Assembly: GCA_032622095.1 (NCBI GenBank)
Contig: CP136063.1
Coordinates: 267,959,426-268,023,425 of the forward strand
Reading direction: 5' to 3'
Length of the DNA stretch: 64,000 nt
Source: Siphonodentalium dalli
Lineage: Eukaryota; Mollusca; Scaphopoda; Gadilida; Siphonodentaliidae
Of the stretch, positions 35,567 through 47,524 are shown one piece after another. Positions within the stretch are counted from its first letter, which is position 1, and the number at the start of each line of letters is the position of its first letter. The position numbers and the translations under genes are program-made. A model generated the notes under the pieces. It saw only the letters and a program-made list of their open reading frames with translations. It did no database searches and was not told the origin of the DNA.

Positions 35567-37500
35567 TTAACTCTTTACTCCCCATAGGCGTCCCTGGACG
35601 CTTTGCACTATTTCACCTTAAGCGCATGTGGACGCCTCGCAGCATATTCCCAGAAGCGCATAAGAGCGCGTTACCAGACTTCCCCACAAGCGCTACAGAG
35701 AGCCACACTAGGCACAGACTGTACTAATGAGTTCGCCCATATGCCCCTGCTAGTTTCTAATCGAGATCGCCTGGTTATGTCAACTCGTTATTTTTCTATC
35801 TAATAACAATAAACGTGACACCGTGGGCATCGCGCGCGACACATGCTGTGTTACTTGGGGTTTATATTGGGGACAAACATCAGTGGTACCATTCTAAGTA
35901 TTGACGAACAACATGGCTGCAACATTTTCGAAACAGCACGTGATCGACATGTTAATGGGAGATGATAGCGATTTTACCGGAGATTGCAGTACCTCGTCAT
36001 CAAAAGATTCAGACGACGATTACTCTCCCCCTGCTACCAGCGACAATGTGACGCCCAGTGCCGATAGCAGCTTGAATACTAACCCGATTGGCTGGTCAAA
36101 TAAACTTCGAAAGGTATCACTTCAGCCATTTACCCAAAGGACAGGGCCAGTTATAGCAGATGAATTCGATACTGATACAGCAACAGCTTTGGACTATTTC
36201 AATTTCATGTTCTCGCCATCGAAGTATGCCGAAATAGCCAGACATACCAACAACTATGCCAAGTGGAAAATTGAAGAAAAGGGCAGGACTGATAAATATT
36301 GGACTGATATTTCGGAACCAGAGCTTCGTGAGTACATCGGTATGAACATCATGATGGTGTGAATGACCTTCCCTCATACAAGCAGTACTGGTCACATGAT
36401 GAGTTCATCTGAAACGCCGGCATCAGCAAAATTATGAATCGGCAAGCAGATTTGAAAAGATCACAGAATACTTCCACGACAGTGACCGAGAGAACGAACC
36501 TGCTAAAGGGACATATTCATACGACCCACTATATAAGGTGCGCGACATCATCGACTCATCACTAACATAATTGAAATCATATTACTTGCCTTCGCAATAT
36601 ATTTCTGTCGACGAAGGAATGATAAAATGGACGGGACGTCTCTCCTACAAGCAATACATGCCGGCAAAACCAATAAAACGAGGGATCAAAATATGGATGA
36701 TGTGCGATGCCACCAATGCATACCTGTTAAACTTTGAAGTGTACCACGGAAAGCATTGTTCCAAACCGTCTGGCAAAGGTCTCGGGTATGATGTGGTTAC
36801 GTCATTGTCATCGGATTTGTGTGACAAAAATTACTGTTTGTTCTTTGACAACTATTTTACGAGTGCCTCATGCAGGACTTACTAAACGATGGGTTTTACT
36901 CACGTGGCACCGTTAAGCAGAACAGGTCCTTTCCCGAAGGATTTACAGCGACTGAAGAAAATGAAACGAGGTGACAATAAAACTAGGCAGGATGGCGAAT
37001 TTCTCACGGCAACGGTATGGCAGGACAAGAAACAAGTGTTCACGATGACTGACCCAACGACAGATATTATGGCTAATCGGCGCCAGGGAAAACAATTCTT
37101 GAAGTGACTCAGCCGATGAGCATATTCATGTACAAGTACATGAATGGTGTTGACAAACATGACCAGTTGAGGATGACGTATCTCCTCGGTCGCGAAGGGA
37201 AAACAGCATGGAAATAATCTTCTGGTTTGTCGCCAATTCATCAATCGTTAACAGTTTCATCTTGTTCAAAGAAACATCAAAGAGACATAATTCTAAGAAG
37301 GTATTTACGCACATGGATTTTAGGATTTAACTGGCTCATCAACTGATTGCAGGATACTCTTCTAGAAAACGCAAAGCATCAGAGTCACGTGCCTTCAATA
37401 TATCACCAGAAAACTCAAACGGGCACGTCTCCACACACATGCATGGGACGCAAGAACCGCCGAAATGTGAAAATTTGCTATTTTTCGGACATTTCACCAC
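35567..37500 (+). mobile_element. Truncated piggyBac-like transposon
   Basis: A candidate left end is TTAA at 35567-35570 followed by CTCTTTACTCCCCATAGG, close to a CCC-initial piggyBac terminus with one change. A GC-richer leader with GGCGTCCCTGGACGC hairpins precedes the transposase frame. No matching right terminus was found; sequence after about 37462 becomes a dispersed repeat shared with 40785-40990, so the 3' side is replaced or truncated. Confidence 0.6.
35914..37470 (+). pseudogene. piggyBac-type (PGBD-like) transposase, broken
   Basis: The first ATG of a good frame at 35914 opens an acidic N-terminus (DDSDFTGDCSTSSSKDSDDD). It continues with FNFMFSPSKYAEIARHTNNY and ELREYIGMNIMM, then shifts frame at about 36357 (NDLPSYKQYWSHDEF). 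The 36571-36885 segment holds ISVDEGMIKWTGRLSYKQYM, KRGIKIWMMCDATNAYL and LFFDNYFTSA; later pieces give TATVWQDKK and MNGVDKHDQLR. SVDEGM, FFDNY and NGVDKHDQ carry the three catalytic aspartates known for piggyBac transposases. At least four frameshifts or stops separate them. A cysteine-poor C-terminal trace (GRKNRRNVKICYF) ends near 37490. Not functional as it stands. Confidence 0.9.
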
Positions 37501-37700
37501 CTTTCGTTTGTCTCTGTTGGAAAATATTTGCTCCTTGACGCGATTTTATACATTTATCGTATAGAAGCATTATTGGTGAACACATGGGGATAATAATATA
37601 CATTCCTTGCTGGAAATGTTTGTCCGATATTACGTTTTCCCGAATGCCGGTATAATGCCGATAATGGCCGTAACCGTAGGTGCGCCGAATAGTCATATTA
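37462..37700. repeat. Dispersed repeat, inverted copy at 40785-40990
   Basis: GACATTTCACCACCTTTCGT, CTCCTTGACGCGATTTTATA and CATTCCTTGCTGGAAA appear in order here and, reverse complemented, in 40785-40990 over about 200 bp. A continuation with GCCGAATAGTCATATTA also matches 39872-39895 inverted. It overlaps the end of the piggyBac remnant. Confidence 0.75.
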
Positions 37701-37709
37701 GAACAATTA

Positions 37710-39150
37710 CCTGATAACGGATTATGATTTGCCACGTTCTTAATGATCTGGACCAGTTTCCATTTCTTTGCCTGATCAATCTAGGTCGCTCACACAGGCA
37801 AAGTATTCAACACTTCCTGGGAGTACGGTCCCTCTTATCATAACGTTTCAAGCAATTAATTTTCAGGTGTAAAGCTTAAGATTTTAAATACCTGCGAAAT
37901 ATGGGATTTGGTCGTCATCTTGAACTAGAAAGGCATATGGTCTATAATTATACAAGCTTACAGGCCATCTCCATGTATGTCTTTCTCATATCCCATATGG
38001 ACAGCCACATGTACACCTGGCGAACTTCCCAGCTAACTAGTCATTTCTCTATAGATGGTTCAACTCACAAACTTAGCGAACGTATTGGCATACGTGAACA
38101 ACTTCGGCAGTGTTTCAAATGTAGCTAGCTGTCTCATTCCCTTGGACACATGCATATCTGCTACAGAGAAGACCATAATGTACCGACTACCCACACCTCT
38201 TGATCATGATCCTAAGCAACTTCGTAACGTCCCGCATTCGTCTCGTTAGCAGAGAAGAACAATACTCGCGGTGCTAGTTTGTAGACAAGCGCCATGACAG
38301 TGGGAATGAAATGGGCCACGGCATACACCCCCACATCAGGTGTATGTTTCAGATTTAGAATGTCATGTGTTGGTGCTTTTGGTGTGGTAATATTTGTGTT
38401 TCCACATCCGTTTCAAGGCCGCTCTTAATCAACTTGACCAGACATGTAATTTTGTCTGGATAATACTATCCTATCCTCCCCAGAAGAGTCGGATGGGCTA
38501 AATGATGTCTTTATGGAATGAAGGTATGCGTTGTTGTTATCCTCTCTCAAGACTAGTGTCAGTATGTGGGCGGTATTTTCCAAGGAACTGTGATGCATTT
38601 GTGAGAACAATTTATATATCGATGGGAATGGATGATGACATTGGTGAATTTGACCGTTATGGTCATATAGCTTTATAATATATAACTTTAGAATATAGTA
38701 GTTAATATGTCTCATGCAGGACAATGGCTTTGAATGGCGATGTTACCAAGAAATAAATTGGTGTATCCAACGTAGGTTAAACTTAATGCAAGGTCTCAAC
38801 AATCCCCTAGATGTTTTTCGAATTAAATTTTTTACCCTTGTGGTGATGGCATTGTACTTTCTTGAACCACACCGAGCATCACCCATCGTGAGTATGACAT
38901 CAACTATCAAATGCATCGTCCTCAAGACTACGTCCCGTTCTGGGTGGGGTTTATATAGTAGTAGCCAATGGTACAAGCCTGATCTAATTGATTAAGAACG
39001 GCTTCCAGGCGGACTGGAAGATACAATCTTAGCATATAAGGGAAGCAAAGCTACATGAGATCATGTCTAAATCTAAAACATACCCAAAGAAGGGGCAGTG
39101 CAGTCGTGGTTCAATTTCATTTCCACTATCATGACACTTGCCCACAAACT
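37710..39150. other. No supported gene
   Basis: Several open frames of 60-99 codons on both strands, none with a recognisable motif or consistent codon pattern. Confidence 0.35.
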
Positions 39151-39156
39151 AGCACC

Positions 39157-39285
39157 GTGTGTATTGTTATTATCTGCTGTGATATGTACCGTGAGACGAT
39201 TGCTGGACGCCACCGTGACTGTGCATTGTTATTATCTGCTTGGATCTGTACGGTGAGACGATTGCTGGAAGCCACAAGGACTGTT
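39157..39285. repeat. Two-copy 62-bp tandem duplication
   Basis: ATTGTTATTATCTGCT, then GTACGGTGAGACGATTGCTG (with one variant in the first copy) and GCCAC occur twice, 62 bp apart. Small and isolated. Confidence 0.75.
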
Positions 39286-39854
39286 CTTATGATCACGGTC
39301 AAGAAGTGAAAGTATATTATGCATTATGGTCTTCTACGCCTTAGCAGAAAGGCACCCGTCAAATGTTAGGCTTTCAGAAATTCGAAGCCATATACAGAAG
39401 ATATCCGGCTACGTTAGTATGTGAATATGTGAATTGATGAACCATATATTGAAAAGTGGCTGGATGGGTAGATCACCAAGTTACCAAATCTGAAAAATAC
39501 GCAGATAGAGACGTCATTCTGAAAGCTATTGTACGCATCGACCGCATAACTTTCTAGTTTATCACACAATATGACGATCAGACCCCATATGTAGTGTCTG
39601 AATTATACCATAAGCTACCACGAATGAAGCTCGTCAAGAATAAGGATAAGAATTCCCATCTTTCGAGACAAACGCGTGAGCTTGACACCGGCATATGTGT
39701 TGTTTGAAACATTTCGATTAGTGGAACCCTTCTGCCAAGAATTGTAGAAAACTATGTTGGTGTCAACGACATAGATTAATGTGACGAAGAAACGAATGCT
39801 GGCCCATATAATGCTGAACATGGCAAATCAGAATAAGATCAGATACTGTTGTTT

Positions 39855-41185
39855 TGATTCTTGAAAGTCATAATATGACTATTCGGTGCACCCATATACG
39901 ATTACGACCAGTATGGGCGCTTAGTGGAAAATGGATTTCGAAATGCCACATCACGATTATTGTGGGTTTTCATCCTTCCAGAAGGCGACGACCTATGTTG
40001 GAACTAATAGTTGGCTTATGTACCGTTTCGTTCAATGATACATATTGATATTATGACGAAAAGTTGAAATTAGTGTGTGATAATTTCGACTTCTTTTCAA
40101 TTTCTGGCCACCAGTTTGGCAGCAATCTTGATTGTGAGAGTTGACCGAACTCAATAGATAATTCATATCAATTTTCCATATGAATATTTAAGTGTGTGTA
40201 GAATTCTCACAACAATGACGCATAGTATGAAAGTAAAGGAATGTAAGCTTGTTTTCAAATCTCGGACGCCATTTTGGCCGCCATCTTCGATTTGAAAAGA
40301 AAGTCCTTCATCAAATCCAAGATAATTACTTTATCACAGTATTTCCAACTCGGCTGTAATCATGGGTAGAGTTGTCTCGTCAATAATGCCCAATGATGTG
40401 AATTTGAGAGATTTTCTGTGATTTTCTAAATATGTTCATCATTGTGGTCGCCATTTTGAATTTGGGCAACTTTTATTTGGATGAAATATAAGCACAGTTC
40501 TTCGACTCAGTGTACCCAACCCACACTAGTAAGCAGGTGTGGAGTTGTCTTGACAATAACTGTCACTGATGTTCAAATCAGCGATATTCGGCAATATTTC
40601 TATTTCTGGTGGCCATTTTAGCCGCCATCTTGGATTTGGGTGAATATTTATCAACTCAGGTATAAGAGGAATCCTAGCTCGAGTATCTCCTGCACATATA
40701 TACGCGTGGGTTTTGTTGTGATATCAATAACATTCATTGATTCGAAACAGTCATTGCGTTATTAGCGTCGTTTTGGCTTTGACCGGATTATACCGGCATT
40801 TGAGAAAACGCCATATCGTACAAATTTTTTCCAGCAAGGAATGTATATTATTATCCCCATGTGTCCGCCAATGACTCTTCTACAAGATAAATGTATAAAA
40901 TCGCGTCAAGGAGCCAATATTTTCCAACAGAGATAAACGAAAGGTGGTGAAATGTCAAAAAATAGCAAAATTTCACATTTCGGCAGCCATCTTAGCCGCC
41001 ATATTGGATTCTTGTATCGGATTTTTGGCTAATTTGTAAGGCTTGTATATTACCATAACGTATAGACGGACAATATGACCGCGTGTGACATCATCTTTAC
41101 TATAACGGCGATCAAAGAGACCTTATTAATTTTTACTGTTTTTGGCTATTTCGGCACACATTTTGGCTGACATCTTGAATGGTTG
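39855..41185. repeat. Degenerate array with GCCATCTTGGAT motif, period about 160-185 bp
   Basis: Variants of CCATTTTGGCCGCCATCTTG occur near 40105, 40265, 40446, 40606, 40765 (weak), 40980 and 41155. Intervening sequence has weaker similarity, such as GTCTTGACAATAACTGTCA near 40547 against GTCTCGTCAATAATGCCCA near 40372. It looks like an old satellite or the internal repeats of a large element; 40785-40990 is also found inverted at 37462. Confidence 0.6.
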
Positions 41186-41189
41186 CAAT

Positions 41190-41820
41190 TACGGCTGTGT
41201 TAATTTTCTTTCCACATTTACGAATCTGGTATACAGTAAAGTTCAAAATTATACTCGAACGGATTCCAACAGATGATTATACAATTTCTTAAGTTAACTT
41301 TCCAATTTGACATTTAAAAGAAAATGGCGTTTCAAAATATATTTGAGCTTTGACCTCTCGTACTCGAGGTCAGTGGCTGAAATTCTAATTCTGTGTTTAT
41401 TCACTAGATAGAATGACTTATTGCCGACAAAATGGTATATATAACGTGTTAGCTGACATCACATATGTTGCATACATTCGAAATTACTAACCCTCCCCCA
41501 ACACTTAAGTAACATCTTTCGCTCTCACCAGGCGTCATTCTATGTTAAATATCTCTCAAACGCCGCATTTTCCACTCGCAAGAAATTTGTTTCCGTAAAC
41601 TACATATAATTTGCCACAAAATGAGCAGAGTGGATCTTTTGGTCAGAGTGACGACAATAAAACCTGATGGGCTATATAATCAGTTAACATTCCAACTATC
41701 CAACTGTATTAATTGTTCACACAATACATTTCATGATATAATTTCAAATTTGGTGTATTGCACGATTTGACTCATTTATAATTTCAAACCAAAGAATTGT
41801 CGACACCACCAGGTCAAATG
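41190..41820. other. No feature recognised
   Basis: AT-rich sequence with no supported feature. Confidence 0.35.
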
Positions 41821-41822
41821 GT

Positions 41823-42295
41823 CATGCTAATGCGGTTGGGTCCTGCGGAATTGATATGATGCTGTTAGGGCAAACTGATGCTGTTAACAAAAAGTACCGT
41901 TATATTTTTTTAATTTGTCTCAATCGCGGTGTTCCGATAATCTGAAAATCCATTATGCGTATCAAGTTATAACATTCAAAAATAAATTTATTACGAAATA
42001 TTTTTAATAATGGTTGTATTAGTTGTTGAAAATCGACTATAATTAAAATGGCTATTCGCGTCGTTTTAGAAACACCAGCGCATTTATTATTAGATTTTTC
42101 CAAAAAATATATGTTCTTGAATGTTTGTTTCATACACTGTTTTTTTTTTTTTTATCAAATCTCTCTAGTTATCCAATCACCGGGAAAATTACAACTTTAG
42201 AAAAATAACGGTACCTTTTCATAACGGAATCAGTTTGCCCTACCCGCATCATAGCAATTCAACACGACCACCGGCATCATAGCATATTGGCATGA
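41823..42295. mobile_element. 470-bp TIR element (MITE-like)
   Basis: Long imperfect inverted repeats of 80-90 bp: inner arms TAGGGCAAACTGAT and GTACCGTTAT match ATAACGGTAC and ATCAGTTTGCCCTA, and outer arms share GAATTG.TATGATGC and CATGC.AAT. The interior is AT-rich with a T-run at 42141-42153 and no credible gene. Target duplication unresolved. Confidence 0.7.
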
Positions 42296-42299
42296 TTAC

Positions 42300-43290
42300 A
42301 CGACATCTCAGCTAAAATTATGTATTAATGTTTCAAACCACTGAACATTCAAATGGCTGGTGTTACATGCATGTTTCAATCGGACGTTATGTTACAATTT
42401 GCTTGATCGAAGAGTTCACAAACTATTTTCTCAAACATGTTTGGTTTCCTGAGTAAAAGGAACGATCTATATCAACACAATGTGTACATTGTGCGCTCCT
42501 TTTTCTGATAACGTTGGTATATGTTCTGGTGTTTCTGACGTATGTGATAAAATAGTGTGTATTCGCACACCTATATACCGGTATATGGATCGTTTTCAAA
42601 TTTCTCTTATATTCTATAACGCTAAATTTTAAATGGTGGTGCCATACAGTGTTTGCACGAAGATGAACTTCCGCACTTACCAAGACGTGATATATAATAG
42701 GTGTTTTTGAAGTCGAAAAGCAAAGTTGATATTGAATAATTAGACAACGCGCCATAAAACCAATGACATACATGTATACCTATATTCTAGCCTGCACCAG
42801 TATATAGGACGATTAGATTACCATTGATTTGTGCTAATAAAGCAGAAGCCGTTCGATATATACACGTAAGCATTACGAACTCTGGAAGCGGAACATATCT
42901 ATGCATGCACAGCGAATTACCAATGAATAATAATTATAATTTAATTGTATGTGTATATTCTATATTATTACTGCTGATAAATGTTACATTTGCATGTTAG
43001 TTTATAGTAATAAACAATCACAAACATCACCGTTCTGAAAATATATTTTAAAACCTTACTTGAATAGTGCGACATCGCGTTATTTGGCTGAACGAAATAG
43101 AGGATGTATATCTAGCGTTCTTAATTGATACCGGACAAAGATGTTAATTTATTTTCGCGAGAGACCAGCTGAACTTTTCGCCAGCGGAAATACATTATTT
43201 CTGGCAGTAGCAACAGAAACTCATTATCGCCAGAAACAATGTACTTTCGGTCACGATAAATTGGTCGCGAAATTTAGTCCTTTTAAAAAA
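42300..43290. other. No supported gene
   Basis: The 116-codon minus frame at 42423-42773 shows no recognisable domain. No repeats or RNA genes noticed. Confidence 0.35.
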
Positions 43291-43298
43291 AAACATAT

Positions 43299-43320
43299 TT
43301 TATTGTAATATAATATTACA
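43299..43320 (-). promoter_or_regulatory. LINE 3'-terminal hairpin and AATAAA (minus strand)
   Basis: On the minus strand TGTAATA-TTA-TATTACA (43320-43304) forms a perfect 7-bp stem, and its last A begins AATAAA (43304-43299). Confidence 0.6.
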
Positions 43321-43860
43321 AGAGGGATCGGGGCACAAGTTATAACAACTTAAATCCGCCCCTCTCCCATTAACATTTTAACAAATACAACGTAGATGAC
43401 GAACATAACATATATACAGGATGATGTATGGTGTGGTTGTGATTGCTGTCAGTCCTATCCTGCTTGTGAAATTTCATCTGAGGTAGTCAACATTTGTAAC
43501 GCAAAGTAGGATCTCGCCTATATTTGTTAGCGGAGGGGGCCTAATTAAAGCGTTTCGTTGATGAAATGTATGAGTAAACAAAATGGAAAAAGAATTTCAT
43601 TGCGTAGATTCGATTCTGATGATATCCCTGTGAGTAAGAAGGAAATGTTAGATATTATAAATTGGTGGGCTGGAATCTTATTGAAGAGTTCGCATCTTTC
43701 GGTAGCATACAGGGGGCACTCAAAGAAATAATGAAAGGCATCTTCGACTTCGTATCCACATGTGCATTTAGAGGTATCAGAGATAAAATTGTTGTACATA
43801 TCTGATTTTAATTCACTACAATAGTTGCGAATTTAGTCCTTGAGCCACAGTATGAGATAT
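43299..43860 (-). pseudogene. 5'-truncated LINE 3' end with C-terminal zinc knuckle
   Basis: The minus frame 43799-43545 starts MYNNFISDTSKCTCGYEVED and includes AFHYFFECPLYATERCELFN, the CxC...H...C segment that ends many jockey/CR1-type ORF2 proteins, followed by 20-odd hydrophobic C-terminal residues. The stop near 43545 is followed by about 230 bp of 3' UTR and a hairpin plus AATAAA (43320-43299). RT and endonuclease are lacking. This belongs to a third LINE lineage in the window, to judge by the different knuckle spacing. Confidence 0.75.
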
Positions 43861-44036
43861 TTCTGGTATCCACTTAAAATATTATAGACATCCTCTCTTT
43901 AATTGTCTTCTAGATGAGAACAAAACAGAACACATTTGCTTTGAATTGTTTACAAAATACTTTTGGGAGTTGGTGACTTTTTTTCCAAATAAGACGGGTC
44001 TAAATCCTGAGCAAGGATGGTTTGTATAAGACATAT

Positions 44037-44056
44037 TTTATTGTCACAATGTGACA
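44037..44056 (-). promoter_or_regulatory. Second minus-strand hairpin and AATAAA, probable LINE 3' end
   Basis: On the minus strand TGTCACA-T-TGTGACA (44056-44042) is followed in overlap by AATAAAATATG. The downstream bases AATAAAATATG equal those after the hairpin at 43304, so a very short second LINE 3' end probably starts here; no coding part remains upstream (44057-44200). Confidence 0.5.
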
Positions 44057-44199
44057 TTCGTTTGCATACACGTCGTGGTTACTTCACCTCGTGTAATCTG
44101 AGTAAATAATGAAATTTTGTATGGAATATTAAAAGCAACATTTCAGAGCTAAGAAACGCACAATACATATAGTTTGATATACTGATATTGAACTAATCC

Positions 44200-44805
44200 C
44201 AATGAAAAAGTCGAAGATACTTGCCCAGGGCTCTTGAACTCAGGTGTCGATTTTTCTCATATTACGACACACGTCTCGGCTTACGCTCATTATCCCCAGT
44301 TGGAGCTGTCACTCCAACCGGTTACACTCACTGCGTCAACACAGTAACAGGTTACCACCATTTATGGAGCAACGGGATACTTTCTGACAAGCCAAACCTT
44401 ATGGGGAAATAGCGTCTGGTACTTGATATATGCCCGGGAACACACCGTCGGTGTTATGTTATAGCTGCAGGGAGATGACGGGTGGCTTATACAGCTAGTG
44501 GTGGAACTAAATAGTTAAGAAATAAGAGTATAGCTATCTATTATAACATAATATTAAGTGGCATTACCTTCACTTCGAGTGGCAGATACAACATATTGAA
44601 AGTCATGTTGGGTATAGGATCATTTTTAATCGTGCACGCCCGCATAATTGACCCAATGAAATTATACATCTACTGTCGTGATATTCCTTTAATTTAAATG
44701 GGCACGGCTCATTTGAGCTTCCAAATGTTGTCTAAGTAATTTCTAAGGATGTATCAGATTGGTTGCAAATACAAGAAATGTTGATAAGTACAATGTATAT
44801 ATACC
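44200..44805. other. No feature recognised
   Basis: No gene, RNA or repeat that I can support. Confidence 0.3.
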
Positions 44806-44809
44806 AGCC

Positions 44810-44950
44810 TCATATTCACTGAGAAATACATACTGTGGTCAGAGTCTTTTTCCAGCTGCTTTTGTTCGTACATAAGTGAAATAAAGGCTCTTTATTTCTA
44901 TAATATCAAGAATCGACTAACATGGAACGCTCTTTTCTGTTCCACGTCGT
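44810..44950. repeat. Dispersed repeat, inverted copy of 1873-2040
   Basis: Reverse complement carries AGAAATAAAGAGCC, TTTCACTTATGTACG and GAGCGTTCCATGTTA, matching the copy near the left edge. Confidence 0.5.
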
Positions 44951-46184
44951 GTCGTGCAAATTTCTGTTTTTGTTTGGAACCCAAACATCGGGTTCAAAGT
45001 TGTATTTTTCATGACTCCAATGTGTCTTTCTGGGACATTATTATACTGCCCATAGAAAGGTATTTCAAGTGTTTATCGAGCTATTGTTATATCTGGAACA
45101 CTTAAAAAGCGACTTTATTACGTGTATTTTGGAACGCAAACCACCAAGTGGCTTTAATTTATAAATGAAGGGCTGTGGTTGAATGTTCCAGGTGGGATAT
45201 GTGTTCAAATATAAATAACACAAATTGTAAAAGTAAGCCCAAAATAGAGTTAAAATGAACTTAATTACAAACTATATACTGTACACGCTGGCTAAATCGA
45301 CTCGGACTCACTTTATCGTTCATACTGCCTCAATGTGAAATGACAACTGTGGACAAAATGAAATTAAAACCTGTGTCCACAAGACACCATACCCCCCCCC
45401 CGGAATCCAAATTCAGTTGACCGCCGTCAATTTTGGATCGGTGGGGTTTGTGGTGACTATTTAAGGAGCATGGGAGGGGGCAACTTACAGCACCCTTTGT
45501 TTAACCTTAATATATAAAGGAACAGAGAAATGGCATGGGTCACCTACATGTATATGAACCCCTCTACATGGATGGCGGCCCATGTTCGAATAAGTAATGG
45601 AAGTCACGTGGTTCGCATAAGTTTAATACAAGCTTAAAAGTGCGACTTTTTGAATAAACAGTGGGGGCCATTTTGAAGAAAAAAAGTGGCGGCCAAATTG
45701 AAAAAAAAAGAGGCGGCCATTTTGAATCATTCCACCATTATGGGGAAAAATCTTTCTTCGCAGTTCACATTGACCATTCATGTCAAATTTCATGCTTTGC
45801 GTCACAATAAAGTGAACGATTCTGTTACTACTGTTGACACATAAATATATATAAGAAGGCAGTGCAACTCACCGAAATTGATCATAAGTGGTGTAAATTC
45901 AACATAATTGATATTTCGTTGTGTTCACTTGGTTATTTTCACGTATCCTTCCAAATAATAGCCATCGTATTTCCCGGACAGAACCTATTAAATTGGGAGA
46001 GAACCGACTCGATCAGGAGAGCACCGATCGAGATATCACAATTCGCAGTTTTCGTCGTTGTTATTACTCGCACAATAGGATTTTCATTATGTTCACGTTA
46101 TTTGGGACCATAGGTTATGAGGGGAATGAAAAACTAATCGAATTATCACCTAGATGGCTCAAAAATAGCGTTTTAACTGTTAAA
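44951..46184. other. Mostly unassigned; short GGCGGCCATTTTGAA repeats
   Basis: A C-run lies at 45391-45401. At 45663-45728 variants of GGCGGCCATTTTGAA occur three times, resembling the motif of the 40-kb degenerate array. Open frames are short and unassigned. Confidence 0.4.
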
Positions 46185-46285
46185 AACTCGCGAAAATGTA
46201 TAATTGGGATCATAAGGAACCGTCACAAATCAGTCAAGAACAATCACAAATCGGCGATAGAACAACTGCCGATGTAACAGTTGCT
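46185..46285. repeat. Dispersed repeat, inverted copy of 34975-35075
   Basis: Contains AAGGAACCGTCACAAATCAG, AAGAACAATCACAAATCGGC and GATAGAACAACTGCCGATGT, the reverse complement of blocks near 35000. Confidence 0.6.
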
Positions 46286-46636
46286 ACACAGTGACTTTAT
46301 CTAAAACAGAGAATCGAGTTATTCGCAGAGAGCCGAACGCTCGGAGTTTCGTCACTATTTGAACAAAGTCACAACTCAGCAAAAAAAAAAACCCGTTCCA
46401 TGTAGACATCCTTTCCCCCATGCTGGACCAGGCGCACCTCATAGATAATTCAATCCTAAACATGCTGACTGTTACAACGCCCCAAGCTGTATCGGAGTCG
46501 CTGTCCTCTGGTGGATTACCAACGACAATAAAGCACCAGGTTTTACACGATTCTTGTCAATTCATGAAAGCGCTTTAGGATACGAGTTTTGAAAAAATCT
46601 AAATTAAACGGTCACGGTCGTAATAGTCTAACAGAA

Positions 46637-47522
46637 TCGTATATATCACAGCCCGTAAGTGTCGTATATATCACAGCCCGTAAGTGTCGTATATATCACA
46701 GCCCGTAAGTGTCGTATATATCACAGCCCGTAAGTGTCGTATATATCACAGCCCGTAAGTGTCGTATATATCACTGCCCGTAAGTGTCGTATATAGCACA
46801 GCCCGTAAGTGTCGTATATATCACAGCCCGTAAGTGTCGTATATATCACAGCCCGTAAGTGTCGTATATATCACAGCCCGTAAGTGTCGTATATAGCACA
46901 GCCCGTAAGTGTCGTATATAGCACAGCCCGTAAGTGTCGTATATATCACAGCCCGTAAGTGTCGTATATATCACAGCCCGTAAGTGTCGTATATATCACA
47001 GCCCGTAAGTGTCGTATATAGCACAGCCCGTAAGTGTCGTATATATCACAGCCCGTAAGTGTCGTATATATCACAGCCCGTAAGTGTCGTATATATCACA
47101 GCCCGTAAGTGTCGTATATATCACAACCCGTAAGTGTCGTATATAGCACAGCCCGTAAGTGTCGTATATATCACAGCCCGTAAGTGTCGTATATATCACA
47201 GCCCGTAAGTGTCGTATATATCACAGCCCGTAAGTGTCGTATATATCACAGCCCGTAAGTGTCGTATATATCACAGCCCGTAAGTGTCGTATATATCACA
47301 GCCCGTAAGTGTCGTATATAGCACAGCCCGTAAGTGTCGTATATAGCACAGCCCGTAAGTGTCGTATATAGCACAGCCCGTAAGTGTCGTATATAGCACA
47401 GCCCGTAAGTGTCGTATATATCACAGCCCGTAAGTGTCGTATATATCACAGCCCGTAAGTGTCGTATATATCACAGCCCGTAAGTGTCGTATATATCACA
47501 GCCCGTAAGTGTCGTATATAGC
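46637..47522. repeat. 25-bp tandem array abutting LINE ORF1 (about 35 copies)
   Basis: Unit GTCGTATATATCACAGCCCG plus TAAGT, with one main variant (TATAGCACA for TATATCACA) distributed in clusters. The last unit runs directly into ORF1 at 47523 with no intervening sequence. It lies only upstream of the LINE, not downstream, so the LINE did not simply land inside it. It may serve as a repeated 5' leader, as tandem monomers do in mouse L1. Confidence 0.95.
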
Positions 47523-47524
47523 AT

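Noticed and set aside
38714-38995. 93-codon frame and its antisense
   Set aside because: Both strands are open, with no recognisable motif and no adjacent coding support.
46637-47522. CRISPR-like array
   Set aside because: Units are contiguous with no unique spacers, and the setting is eukaryotic; it is a minisatellite. The same holds for the other arrays.
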